Below are positions 28,942 through 35,657 of a stretch of 35,952 nucleotides of DNA, piece by piece. The number at the start of each line of letters is the position of its first letter. Positions within the stretch are counted from its first letter, which is position 1. The translations under genes and the position numbers were made by a program. The stretch is from a virus: positions 1 through 35,952 of the IMG/VR virus record IMGVR_UViG_3300045282_000077, one strand, 5' to 3'. The notes below the pieces were generated by a model. That model worked only from the letters and a program-made list of their open reading frames with translations. It was not told the DNA's origin and did no database searches.

Positions 28942-29193
28942 CTACTGCCATCGTGATGGCCTCGCTGGCGGTAGCGTCAGCGGTACGCCGCTCCGGTTGC
29001 CCCGACGGCTGTTGCAGATGCGGTGCGCGGCACGGAGATTCTCGTCGTCGTGGCTGCCGCCCTTGGACCGGGGCACGACGTGGTCTGCGGTGTCAGCGCC
29101 GGGCAGCAGGCAGATCCAGCAGATACCACCGTCTCGCTCGATGACCCGGCGGGATGTCCGCTCCCAATCGCGTGGCCGATCCCGGAACGCCAC
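28942..29193 (-). CDS. HNH endonuclease, 83 aa
   Basis: CWIC (25-28), ADHVVPRSKGGSHDDENL with D37-H38 and N52, H57, and HRICNSRRG (57-65): a complete HNH core with zinc cysteines. HNH enzymes next to the terminase commonly help cleave packaged DNA at cos ends in HK97-like phages. ATG has no strong ribosome site; 66 bases separate it from the upstream gene. Confidence 0.85.
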   Translation of the reverse strand: MAFRDRPRDWERTSRRVIERDGGICWICLLPGADTADHVVPRSKGGSHDDENLRAAHRICNSRRGNRSGVPLTLPPARPSRWQ

Positions 29194-29259
29194 GGCTATC
29201 GCTTAGGGTCGGGAGCGGAGCCGATGGGCTCGACGCTGGGGTATGCGGTTCGCTGCATC

Positions 29260-29451
29260 CTACCGTACCGGTGCAAGGTCCTCCGCGTGGTCGTCGATCT
29301 CGATGGTGACGGTGCGGCGTCCGGTCAACTCGCGGATCACCGCGCCCTCCGGCGTCATGCCCACCTCGCGATGCTCCGCCGAGATGTCGATGCGCCTGAC
29401 CGTCTCCGGTTCGATCGGGCCGATGATGTCGGCCCACTCTCGCCGCGTCAT
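29260..29451 (-). CDS. Hypothetical protein, 63 aa
   Basis: ATGA start (MTRREWADIIGPIEPE). A short beta-helix-beta pattern with VRRIDISAEHREVG and a repeated TGRRTVTIEIDDH end. No family recognised. Confidence 0.65.
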   Translation of the reverse strand: MTRREWADIIGPIEPETVRRIDISAEHREVGMTPEGAVIRELTGRRTVTIEIDDHAEDLAPVR

Positions 29452-29918
29452 GCCGCACCCTCCGCGCTCTGCTGCGCCGCCGACTTGTCCACCCACGACC
29501 GCTGCGGTACGGGCGCCGCCTGGTACTCGCGGTACAGGATCTCCAACGCGCCCTGCATGACCCACGCTTCCGCCCATCGTGGCGTGCCGTGCAGCTCTGC
29601 GATGTCGGATGGTCGGAGCATCGCGTTGGGGACGAGGTCATGGAGGAAGCGCCGCATCGCAAGGTTGTTGATCCGCGACATCGCGGCGCGTAGCGGTGTT
29701 CGGTAGAAGCCGTCCTCGTCCACCTTGCGAGCGGTGCGTTCCCACTGGTCGCGCCCATCACCTTGACGGAGCAAGCCGAGATAGCCAGCGGCGGCGGCTT
29801 TCAGCGTTGGCACGCCACCGGCATCGGTCGAACCGAGCGAATGCCCGAGCGTCGGGGTTTCGAGCGCCCACTGGTGGTGTGCCCACTGGAGCAGGAAGCG
29901 CAACCGGTTGTCGCTCAC
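29448..29918 (-). CDS. Hypothetical helical protein, 156 aa
   Basis: GTG at 29918 in a GTGA overlap is preferred over the adjacent TTG. All-helical pattern (LRFLLQWAHHQWALETPTLG, MRRFLHDLVPNAML, WVMQGALEILYREYQ). Lying two genes before the terminase, it is the only positional candidate for a small terminase subunit, but no DNA-binding motif is visible. Confidence 0.65.
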   Translation of the reverse strand: MSDNRLRFLLQWAHHQWALETPTLGHSLGSTDAGGVPTLKAAAAGYLGLLRQGDGRDQWERTARKVDEDGFYRTPLRAAMSRINNLAMRRFLHDLVPNAMLRPSDIAELHGTPRWAEAWVMQGALEILYREYQAAPVPQRSWVDKSAAQQSAEGAA

Positions 29919-30034
29919 CAACGCACCTCGATCACGATCCCATCACGCACGATCAGCTGCCAACCCGAGACGAACACAAGCGGCGGGCTCGCGGCGATCA
30001 CGATGGGGATGTCTCGACCGTTGGTGGAGGTCAT
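29915..30034 (-). CDS. Hypothetical micro-protein, 39 aa
   Basis: ATGA start, GTGA stop. Beta-rich (IPIVIAASPPLVFVSGWQLI). Supported by two-sided coupling only. Confidence 0.5.
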   Translation of the reverse strand: MTSTNGRDIPIVIAASPPLVFVSGWQLIVRDGIVIEVRW

Positions 30035-30210
30035 TCGCCCGCAGCCTGAACGCGGAAGCAGCCCTCGCAGGACTTCCCGGAAGGAAGGCCCGGTGCCTGC
30101 TTCGCGTCTGCGGGTGCCCACTTGCCACAGAGCGTGTGGATCAGCCCGCTACGGGAGACGAGCCCGGAGGTCAGGTGCCAGGAACGGATCTGGACGAACT
30201 TCTCAGGCAT
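30031..30210 (-). CDS. Small zinc-knuckle protein, 59 aa
   Basis: Starts MPEKFVQIRSWHLTSG, has LIHTLCGKW and SCEGCFRV, giving a C...C-x2-C site with a nearby His. Similar short proteins occur in phages of high-GC hosts. ATG lies 8 nt inside the preceding gene. Confidence 0.6.
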   Translation of the reverse strand: MPEKFVQIRSWHLTSGLVSRSGLIHTLCGKWAPADAKQAPGLPSGKSCEGCFRVQAAGE

Positions 30211-30376
30211 GACGGGTCTCCACGATCCAGACGTTCCGCGCGAGTCCGAGGTAGCCAGCTAGGACCAGACCCATTAGTCCGCCGAACACCATACCGTGCC
30301 CGGTCAGCAGCAGCGCGAGCGACCCTCCGGCTCCGCCCATGAACACGAGGAATAGCAGCGCACCGAGGCCGGTCAC
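30203..30376 (-). CDS. Small membrane protein, 57 aa, in the lysis region
   Basis: GTGA start. Two hydrophobic helices (ALLFLVFMGGAGGSLALLL and MVFGGLMGLVLAGYLGLA). With three other small membrane proteins nearby it is one of several possible holins or antiholins. Confidence 0.6.
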   Translation of the reverse strand: MTGLGALLFLVFMGGAGGSLALLLTGHGMVFGGLMGLVLAGYLGLARNVWIVETRHA

Positions 30377-30609
30377 GGCTTGGGCGGAACGACGGGCTGG
30401 ACTTCGGTGGTCGGGACCGGCGTGGTGATCTCGACCTTCTGGGTGGTGCCCGGCGTCGGTAGGAAGCGCGAGAGCGTCGTCAGGCCGATGGACGCGGCGC
30501 CGAGGATCAGGAGCGTCGTCGGCGAGAAGGTGTTGGCGGGTTGGGTCAGCAGGTAGTTCAGGATCGCCGAAGCGACCACGACGATGACCGTGACGGCGTT
30601 GGCGTTCAT
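30373..30609 (-). CDS. Holin-like membrane protein, 78 aa
   Basis: ATGA start. Two helices (AVTVIVVVASAILNYLL and TTLLILGAASIGLTTLSRF) with a Pro/Thr-rich tail (TTPVPTTEVQPVVPP). Layout fits small two-helix holins; it lies two genes downstream of the putative endolysin in the coupled set. Confidence 0.55.
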   Translation of the reverse strand: MNANAVTVIVVVASAILNYLLTQPANTFSPTTLLILGAASIGLTTLSRFLPTPGTTQKVEITTPVPTTEVQPVVPPKP

Positions 30610-30761
30610 GCGTTCTCCTCTATCGGGTCGTCGATGGTTGACGTGTCGTCGGGCTCCGCGAGATAGTCGGGATTTGCCAGCACGTCGGCGGCGGCCTGCT
30701 TCTCCTCCGGGGTCGGCGTCTCGTCGGGCGGGTTGGTCCAGGTGGTTGGATCGTCGGTCAT
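30606..30761 (-). CDS. Acidic small protein, 51 aa
   Basis: ATGA at both ends. Rich in Asp, Glu, Pro and Thr (TWTNPPDETPTPEEKQAA), probably disordered. Function unknown. Confidence 0.6.
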   Translation of the reverse strand: MTDDPTTWTNPPDETPTPEEKQAAADVLANPDYLAEPDDTSTIDDPIEENA

Positions 30762-30997
30762 CGTTGTCCTCCGCGAAGGGCAACCTGAACGGTCCGCGTG
30801 GTCGCGTTGTTCGTGATGACGTAGCCGTTGATGCTGGCCCCGCACTCCGGGCAGACATAGAAATGCGGCTCATCGGGATGGATCAACACCCACGTTGGGG
30901 CCGGATGCGAACATCGAGCGTGATTGCCGTCCTCGCGCCAGTAGCGGTTCGTCCAGCCGCGGAACCGAAGCCAATCCAGCAGGCGGAATATGCTCAT
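30758..30997 (-). CDS. Zinc-ribbon-like protein, 79 aa
   Basis: ATGA start overlapping the peptidase stop. RCSHPAPTWVLIHPDEPH then VCPECGAS form a C-x-H...C-x2-C site; the end is beta-like (YVITNNATTRTVQVAL). Function unknown. Confidence 0.65.
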   Translation of the reverse strand: MSIFRLLDWLRFRGWTNRYWREDGNHARCSHPAPTWVLIHPDEPHFYVCPECGASINGYVITNNATTRTVQVALRGGQR

Positions 30998-31719
30998 CGA
31001 AGCGCGCTCCCAGGCACGTAGACATCGCCCGGCAGCCGGTGCCAGCCGAAGGAAGTCCCGCCGGTCAGGTTCGGCCAGCCGCCGCCGTTGAACGTCGAGG
31101 TGACCGTGTACCGCTTGCCCTTGACGAGCTTGCCCTTCTCCGACGCGCTGCGGAACGGCTTGTCGTAGTACGGCGTCGAGGCGACCGCGGTCCGAGTCAC
31201 GCCTTCGGTGTCCGGCCACACGATGAGGTTCATCCCGCGATTGCCGGAGCGGAGCATCGCGGCCTTGACGAGGAGCACCCACGGCCACGCCTCGAACGGT
31301 GAGGTGGTACGACCGGGGTCCTTCACCACGACGGTCGGGCCGGTCTGCGGGCGGCTCGCGAACACGGAGTGCCCACCGAGGAAGCCGTTGGTCGCGTACT
31401 TCGTCCCCTCAGTGGCGTGCGTGTCGATGCTCACCGTCAGGGAATGGCCGGCGACGAGCAGCGCCCATGCATCGGTTGGCGGGACGAAGAACCGCGCCTC
31501 ACCCTGCACGCCCGTCACGGCCTTGGTTGCCACGACGGCGTCCTGGTAGGACATCCCACCGGGCGTCGGGTGGGCGGCGCGGATCGTCTGGTGCGTGACG
31601 ACCTTCGCCCCGACCGTGGCCTGCGCGGCGCCCATCGCGCAGCACGTCGGAACGCAGTCATCGGGGGAGCGCGAGGTCAGCGGGACGAACTGCGCTTGCG
31701 CCACCGGCTGGTAGGTCAT
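30994..31719 (-). CDS. C39-like cysteine peptidase with SH3-like domain: probable endolysin, 241 aa
   Basis: Residues 9-27 (QFVPLTSRSPDDCVPTC) hold the expected catalytic Cys22 of a C39-like papain fold, with GGHSVFAS (His117) and VVVKDPG (Asp134) completing a Cys-His-Asp triad. The C-terminus (SASEKGKLVKGKRYTV ... SFGWHRL) looks like an SH3-type wall-binding domain. ATGA start. No signal peptide, so release through a holin is expected. It should cut peptidoglycan cross-bridges, but the substrate is inferred. Confidence 0.65.
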   Translation of the reverse strand: MTYQPVAQAQFVPLTSRSPDDCVPTCCAMGAAQATVGAKVVTHQTIRAAHPTPGGMSYQDAVVATKAVTGVQGEARFFVPPTDAWALLVAGHSLTVSIDTHATEGTKYATNGFLGGHSVFASRPQTGPTVVVKDPGRTTSPFEAWPWVLLVKAAMLRSGNRGMNLIVWPDTEGVTRTAVASTPYYDKPFRSASEKGKLVKGKRYTVTSTFNGGGWPNLTGGTSFGWHRLPGDVYVPGSALR

Positions 31720-31982
31720 CCGACGTACCGCCGCAGCCGTTCGCCCGTGTCGTCTTTCGGCATGGCGTGGAGCGTCCCGGCGAGCTTCAGCAGCGCGGCG
31801 GCAGGGCCATCGTTGTCGAACTCCGTGGCAATGTGCTCGCCGTGGAGGTAGACCGTCGCCCAGCCGGTGGCGGTCATCCCGGTTCGTCCGACCCGGATCA
31901 GCGCCTCGGATGGCGCGATCGCCTCCACCTCGCGCCACGCGGCACAGATGCAGTCCCGCCCACCGGCGCAGTGGTCGTTCAC
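31716..31982 (-). CDS. Hypothetical protein, 88 aa
   Basis: GTGA start, ATGA stop, between the GH16 and peptidase genes. CAGGRDCICAAW gives three closely spaced cysteines; then a mixed alpha/beta body (ATVYLHGEHIATEFDND). No family recognised. Confidence 0.6.
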   Translation of the reverse strand: MNDHCAGGRDCICAAWREVEAIAPSEALIRVGRTGMTATGWATVYLHGEHIATEFDNDGPAAALLKLAGTLHAMPKDDTGERLRRYVG

Positions 31983-32794
31983 GCGCTGATCCTCACGAAG
32001 TCGACCAACATCTCGTTGGTGGCCGGGGTCGTCGCGTCCGGCTCTCCGATCGCCGACCACGACGCGTTGCCGACACCGAGGTTGAGGATCAGCGGCATCG
32101 TGGAGCCCTTCGCCAGAGGCGGGGCAAGTGCCCCTCGCTTGACCCCGTCGATCGAGAACTGGATGCCGGTCGCGCGGTACTCGACGCCGTAGACGTGGAA
32201 GTCGTCGCTGAGCGACATCGGCGTGTTGACTGCCGGGTCACGCGGGCTGTTGTCGAAGCGGTGGACGCCCTGCATCGCCAAGGCACCCGCATTGCCGCCT
32301 TCAAGGGCGTCGAGTTCCTCGCCGGTCGTGCTGTTGTAGCCCCAGAAAGCGGGCCACAGGCCCTTGCCGGCCGGGCACTTGATCCGGGCCTCCCAGATGC
32401 CGAACCCGGCGAGGTACTTCGTCTCAGTGTCGATGCAGCCGCGATGCCAGACGCCGTTGACGAGGTTGGCTGCGAGGTGGAGGTAGCCGCCCGAGACTGA
32501 GACAGCGTCGGCGAAGTTCGCGCCCTGGTCGCCGCAGCACGCGCGCCCGCCGCCGTCGACGCCGTGGTTCGACACCCGCCACTTCGTCGTATCGAGACTC
32601 GTGCCGGTGAAGTCGTCAGAGAACAGGTAGGTCGTGGGTGGCGAAACCGGCGCCTCGAGCTTCTTCAGCCGCGCATCGAGCGAAGCCTCCGCAGCCTTCG
32701 CCCGTGTGATCTCAGCCGCGAGGTCGGCGTCGATGGTGCCGGCAGCCTTCGGGGTGCTGGAGTAGCGGGAGCCGTGGGCGTGGGAACTGGTCAC
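31979..32794 (-). CDS. GH16-family glycoside hydrolase, 271 aa
   Basis: FSDDFTGTSLDTTKW opens the domain, FGIWEARIKCPAGKGLWPAF and the catalytic ELDALEG (E160, D162, E165, the ExDxxE form) identify GH16; the end follows the jelly-roll pattern (FHVYGVEYRATGIQFSIDG). GTG at 32794 starts one base after the previous stop. Residues 18-48 are a short coiled coil. The ExDxxE form occurs in laminarinase/agarase-type members, so the likely substrate is a beta-linked polysaccharide, perhaps a host capsule. Whether it is virion-bound or a lysis aid is open. Confidence 0.85.
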   Translation of the reverse strand: MTSSHAHGSRYSSTPKAAGTIDADLAAEITRAKAAEASLDARLKKLEAPVSPPTTYLFSDDFTGTSLDTTKWRVSNHGVDGGGRACCGDQGANFADAVSVSGGYLHLAANLVNGVWHRGCIDTETKYLAGFGIWEARIKCPAGKGLWPAFWGYNSTTGEELDALEGGNAGALAMQGVHRFDNSPRDPAVNTPMSLSDDFHVYGVEYRATGIQFSIDGVKRGALAPPLAKGSTMPLILNLGVGNASWSAIGEPDATTPATNEMLVDFVRISA

Positions 32795-32795
32795 G

Positions 32796-33155
32796 CTACC
32801 GGCCTTCGAACGGCCCGGACCCGCCAACCCGCTGGTGATTCGTCCTGCCAAAGTAGAACCCGATCACCAGGTTCGCCACCGAGGCCAGGAAGACGTAGGC
32901 GCTGTTCCCGCCCGGTTGGATCGCGAGGTACGCCGAGACGAACAGCGATGTCAGGACCACCGAGAGGGCGATGACCTGTTGCGTCCGTTCCCAGATGCCG
33001 GAGATACGCCGCTGGTCCTCGGTTCGCAGCATCTCCGCGTCCACGCCCGCCTTCGCGGCGACCGTGCGAGCGGTTGTCTGCTGCGCGGTATCGGCCATAG
33101 CGACCGGGATCGGTTCGTGGTTCGTGACTTCGACCGGCGCTGGCTCGCTCGTCAT
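32796..33155 (-). CDS. Putative holin, 119 aa, two membrane helices
   Basis: ATG directly follows the previous TGA. A 60-residue polar start, a charged stretch (LRTEDQRRISGIWERTQ), then VIALSVVLTSLFVSAYLAI and YVFLASVANLVIGFYFG with RTNHQR at the end. The FYFGRTNH ending is typical of a common phage holin group. Best holin candidate in the window. Confidence 0.6.
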   Translation of the reverse strand: MTSEPAPVEVTNHEPIPVAMADTAQQTTARTVAAKAGVDAEMLRTEDQRRISGIWERTQQVIALSVVLTSLFVSAYLAIQPGGNSAYVFLASVANLVIGFYFGRTNHQRVGGSGPFEGR

Positions 33156-33551
33156 TCACTGGCCCAGCCCCACGTCGACATGGATGTTGCCGAGCAGGAA
33201 GGCGACGATGCCTCCGGCTGCGGCGATGGCCTTCCAGTTGCGGCCGGCCAGGTCGGCGGCGAAACGGATCACGCCCAACGCCCCATCACGACGTGCGGCA
33301 TCGAGCTCGGCGCGCTGGATGAACGTCTCGTAGCGGTTGTGGGCGAGCTGGCGGCTCTCACCTTCCGCGGCGTGGATGCCGGCGTGCGTCGCGGACGAGA
33401 GCTCGAAGTCGCCGCGCAACTCGAGCAGGTCATCGCGGACCCGACCTTCGGACAATCGGATCTCGTCGCGGAGCTCCTTGCGAACGTCGTTGAGGATCTC
33501 GACGAGAGCGAAATCGCCGCTCCTCCTGTCGTCGGCCACCTCGAACGTCAC
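33156..33551 (-). CDS. Coiled-coil membrane-anchored protein (XhlA-like), 131 aa
   Basis: A long charged helix (LNDVRKELRDEIRLSEGRV; LLELRGDFELSSATHAG; ETFIQRAELDAARRDG) and one C-terminal membrane helix (WKAIAAAGGIVAFLLG), the layout of haemolysin XhlA and similar lysis accessories. GTG start with no strong ribosome site; the 53-base gap before it holds nothing recognisable. Confidence 0.5.
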   Translation of the reverse strand: MTFEVADDRRSGDFALVEILNDVRKELRDEIRLSEGRVRDDLLELRGDFELSSATHAGIHAAEGESRQLAHNRYETFIQRAELDAARRDGALGVIRFAADLAGRNWKAIAAAGGIVAFLLGNIHVDVGLGQ

Positions 33552-33604
33552 CGGACATGCTCAACGACCCAGCTTGCGTCCGCGAGGTTGTGGTCCACGG
33601 GAAG

Positions 33605-34075
33605 TTACGGTAGCACGCGAACCGTGACCCGCAATAGCCCTCTCGATAACGGGGCGAGCTGTGCGAAGCTCCTGGAGTCCAGGTCGATCAGTCGATCGGC
33701 GCGCATGAAGTCCGACAGCCAGACGATGACGCAACGGCTCCCCGCGCAGACCCGCACCGTCGTCCAGCGCCACTTCGGTCCCAGGAACGCCCGGAGCGCC
33801 GGTCCCGCTGCGGCCTGTGCCGGACGCCACGAGTACCACGAAGCTATCCCGGACAGGGATGCGGCGGGAGCTTCAGAACGACCCGGTGCCGTTGCTCCGG
33901 TCGACCCCGGCGTGGCCGGACTCCCGCCGCTTGGGATTGCGATGCTCGGCGCCTCGGTCGTCGCAGGGGTCCGACTCGCCACCGGGGAGTATGCGGTCGG
34001 GATGTCCGACGATCGTGGCAGGGCCAGAAGCACGAACAGCACGAGGGCTAACAGGGGTGCGGCGCGGCGGATCAC
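33605..34075 (-). CDS. Secreted RlpA-like double-psi barrel protein, 156 aa
   Basis: GTGA start. A signal peptide (RRAAPLLALVLFVLLALP) and a Pro/Ser/Thr/Ala linker lead to GIASWYSW (about 77-84), the RlpA/expansin-type opening, VWLSDFMRADRLIDLDSRSF and APLSRGLLRVTVRVL, the conserved end of the barrel. No lipobox Cys. RlpA proteins bind or cleave denuded glycan strands in septal peptidoglycan, so an envelope-attack role at lysis is likely. An unusual item in a phage lysis cassette. Confidence 0.7.
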   Translation of the reverse strand: MIRRAAPLLALVLFVLLALPRSSDIPTAYSPVASRTPATTEAPSIAIPSGGSPATPGSTGATAPGRSEAPAASLSGIASWYSWRPAQAAAGPALRAFLGPKWRWTTVRVCAGSRCVIVWLSDFMRADRLIDLDSRSFAQLAPLSRGLLRVTVRVLP

Positions 34076-34293
34076 GTCAGGACCGGGAAGTCCACGAACT
34101 CCGACGGCGTCGCGATGCTCCGTCCATCGGGTAGGACGGCGCGACCGTCGACGACCGGCGTGGTGAGCGTCGTAAATGTCGGGCCATCACCTAGGAGTAG
34201 GTCAGCCGTGATGCGATCGGGGCGAACGTAGCGACCGAGGCGCTTCGTGGAGAACACGCGAACGCCCACGGCGTATCCCGTGACTCGTACCAC
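34072..34293 (-). CDS. Hypothetical protein, 73 aa, overlapping the membrane protein
   Basis: Starts GTGGTACGAGTC inside the upstream gene and shares 103 bases with it in another frame. The product is beta-rich (FSTKRLGRYVRPDRITADLL, VVDGRAVLPDGRSIATP) and looks more protein-like than the other frame over the shared part. Its stop forms a GTGA with the RlpA-like gene. Alternative starts downstream would reduce the overlap. Confidence 0.55.
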   Translation of the reverse strand: MVRVTGYAVGVRVFSTKRLGRYVRPDRITADLLLGDGPTFTTLTTPVVDGRAVLPDGRSIATPSEFVDFPVLT

Positions 34294-34508
34294 TCAACGG
34301 CCGGTGTCGTCAGCCGGTACAGCCCGCCACGCGGACCAACCGCCGTCACCAGCTCCGCGATCCGCCGCTTGCACGCTTCGATGTACTGCTCGGCGATCGG
34401 AGACAGCACGAGGAACTGCCTGCTCACCTCACGCCATGCCCACCACGCTACCAGGGCGAAGATGAAGCCCGCTGGGAGGAGGACCCAGCCGATGATGTTA
34501 CGGGTCAC
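34191..34508 (-). CDS. Membrane protein, 105 aa
   Basis: GTGA start. IIGWVLLPAGFIFALVAWWAW is a clear membrane helix, followed by a charged helix (QYIEACKRRIAELVTAVG). The last 34 residues overlap another gene in a different frame and have an atypical Ser/Ala-rich sequence, so the original protein may have been shorter or continued in the other frame. Confidence 0.6.
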   Translation of the reverse strand: MTRNIIGWVLLPAGFIFALVAWWAWREVSRQFLVLSPIAEQYIEACKRRIAELVTAVGPRGGLYRLTTPAVEWYESRDTPWAFACSPRSASVATFAPIASRLTYS

Positions 34509-34750
34509 GGGAGGCGGTCCGCGAAGTCGCGCATTGCCTGAGCAGTCCGGTACGTGATGCGCCCGAACCGCGCCATGCTCAGGCCAGCGTTTCGGAACCC
34601 GTGAGTAACACGCTGACAGGCGATGTCGGCGCGGGCCATCGCCCAGTGGAACGAGTCATGCGGCCAGACGAACCCCATGTCCCTATCAATCGGCTCGGCG
34701 TACCGTCGAAGGTACCGATCCGTCACAGCGTCGATGTCGAGCTCGTTCAC
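34505..34750 (-). CDS. Hypothetical protein, 81 aa
   Basis: GTGA start overlapping the Dam-type gene. Charged helical protein (VNELDIDAVTDRYLRRYAEP) with a His/Trp-containing middle (FVWPHDSFHWAMARAD). No family recognised. Confidence 0.65.
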   Translation of the reverse strand: MNELDIDAVTDRYLRRYAEPIDRDMGFVWPHDSFHWAMARADIACQRVTHGFRNAGLSMARFGRITYRTAQAMRDFADRLP

Positions 34751-35238
34751 GGCTCGGAGGCTTCGGTATGTGGTGGGGTGGCGGGGAGGACGAAGCACGC
34801 GATGTGACGTCCGGTTCCAGGCCCCACGGATCCATCCTCGGTTGCGAGCCAGCGCACGTCTCCGAGGTTACGGACGGATGCCCCGAGTTCCGCGAGGAGC
34901 ATGAGCACCCACTTGTCGATCGGGTAGACGAGCACCACCGTCTTGCCTTTCCGGTGCTCGATGATCGCCTTCCGTACCCAAGCGGTCGCGCCCTTCATCT
35001 TGCCGTCGTGGAGGATCGCCCCGAACGGCGGGTTGACGTAGCTCGACTGGCCCCACTCGCACGTCAGACCGTCGAAGCCCTCCGGCAACGGGAACGGGCA
35101 GGGATCGAAGTCGAAGTGGAACTCGGCATCGAGGCGGGCGTACAGGTCGGGCGGCGTGAGCCAGTAGTGCTTGCCATCCGCGCCGTTCCCCTCGTGGAAC
35201 TTGTTGGCCGGTGCGATCTCCGGGAACAACAGGCTCAC
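34747..35238 (-). CDS. Phage-type DNA N6-adenine methyltransferase (Dam family), 163 aa
   Basis: WLTPPDLYARLDAEFHFDFD, DPCP (45-48), LTCEWG and the catalytic NPPF (69-72) define the phage Dam family (PF05869 type); KTVVLVYPIDKW follows. GTGA start at 35238. Second methyltransferase of the phage; with the DPPY enzyme at 8426 it could protect against different restriction systems. Recognition site unknown. Confidence 0.85.
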   Translation of the reverse strand: MSLLFPEIAPANKFHEGNGADGKHYWLTPPDLYARLDAEFHFDFDPCPFPLPEGFDGLTCEWGQSSYVNPPFGAILHDGKMKGATAWVRKAIIEHRKGKTVVLVYPIDKWVLMLLAELGASVRNLGDVRWLATEDGSVGPGTGRHIACFVLPATPPHTEASEP

Positions 35239-35657
35239 GTCGTCTCTCCCGGTTCGGTATGTGGTGGTGGAGTAGTGGCAAGCGCAGCACGGAACGCGGC
35301 GCAGTCGCGGTCGGGGCATTGCTCGATCCGGCCGTTATGGACGTATCCCGCCGTGCCGTTGAGGAGCAGCGGGGCCGCGCCGTGCCAGAACGTCGCCGCT
35401 TTCCGAAGGGCTTCCGTGAGCGCCGCCACCCTTGCCTCGGAGGCGGAGAGAAGTTCAGCCTCGATCGCGGCGACGCCCGCCGCTACCCGACGCTCGATGT
35501 TCTTCCGCCCTGTGTGCCAGTCACACCAACAGCGAGCGTCACCCAACAGCGCACGACCAGCCTCCGTCGCGGCGGAACCGGGCATCGGGTCGCATGGCCG
35601 CAATCCGCGAAGCGGCGGCGGTTTCAGCGTCGGCTCAGGGTTGGTCCGGTCAGCCAC
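35235..35657 (-). CDS. Hypothetical protein, 140 aa
   Basis: GTG at 35657 overlaps the previous stop by 8 nt. RCWCDWHTGRKNIERRV and CPDRDCAAFRAAL supply cysteines; a long Ala/Glu helix lies between (AAGVAAIEAELLSASEARV). Both halves look like early-gene modules. Function unknown. Confidence 0.65.
   Translation of the reverse strand: MADRTNPEPTLKPPPLRGLRPCDPMPGSAATEAGRALLGDARCWCDWHTGRKNIERRVAAGVAAIEAELLSASEARVAALTEALRKAATFWHGAAPLLLNGTAGYVHNGRIEQCPDRDCAAFRAALATTPPPHTEPGETT

Noticed and set aside
32835-34166. Plus-strand frame of 443 codons
   Set aside because: Antisense to the holin, XhlA-like and RlpA-like genes; no supporting start site.
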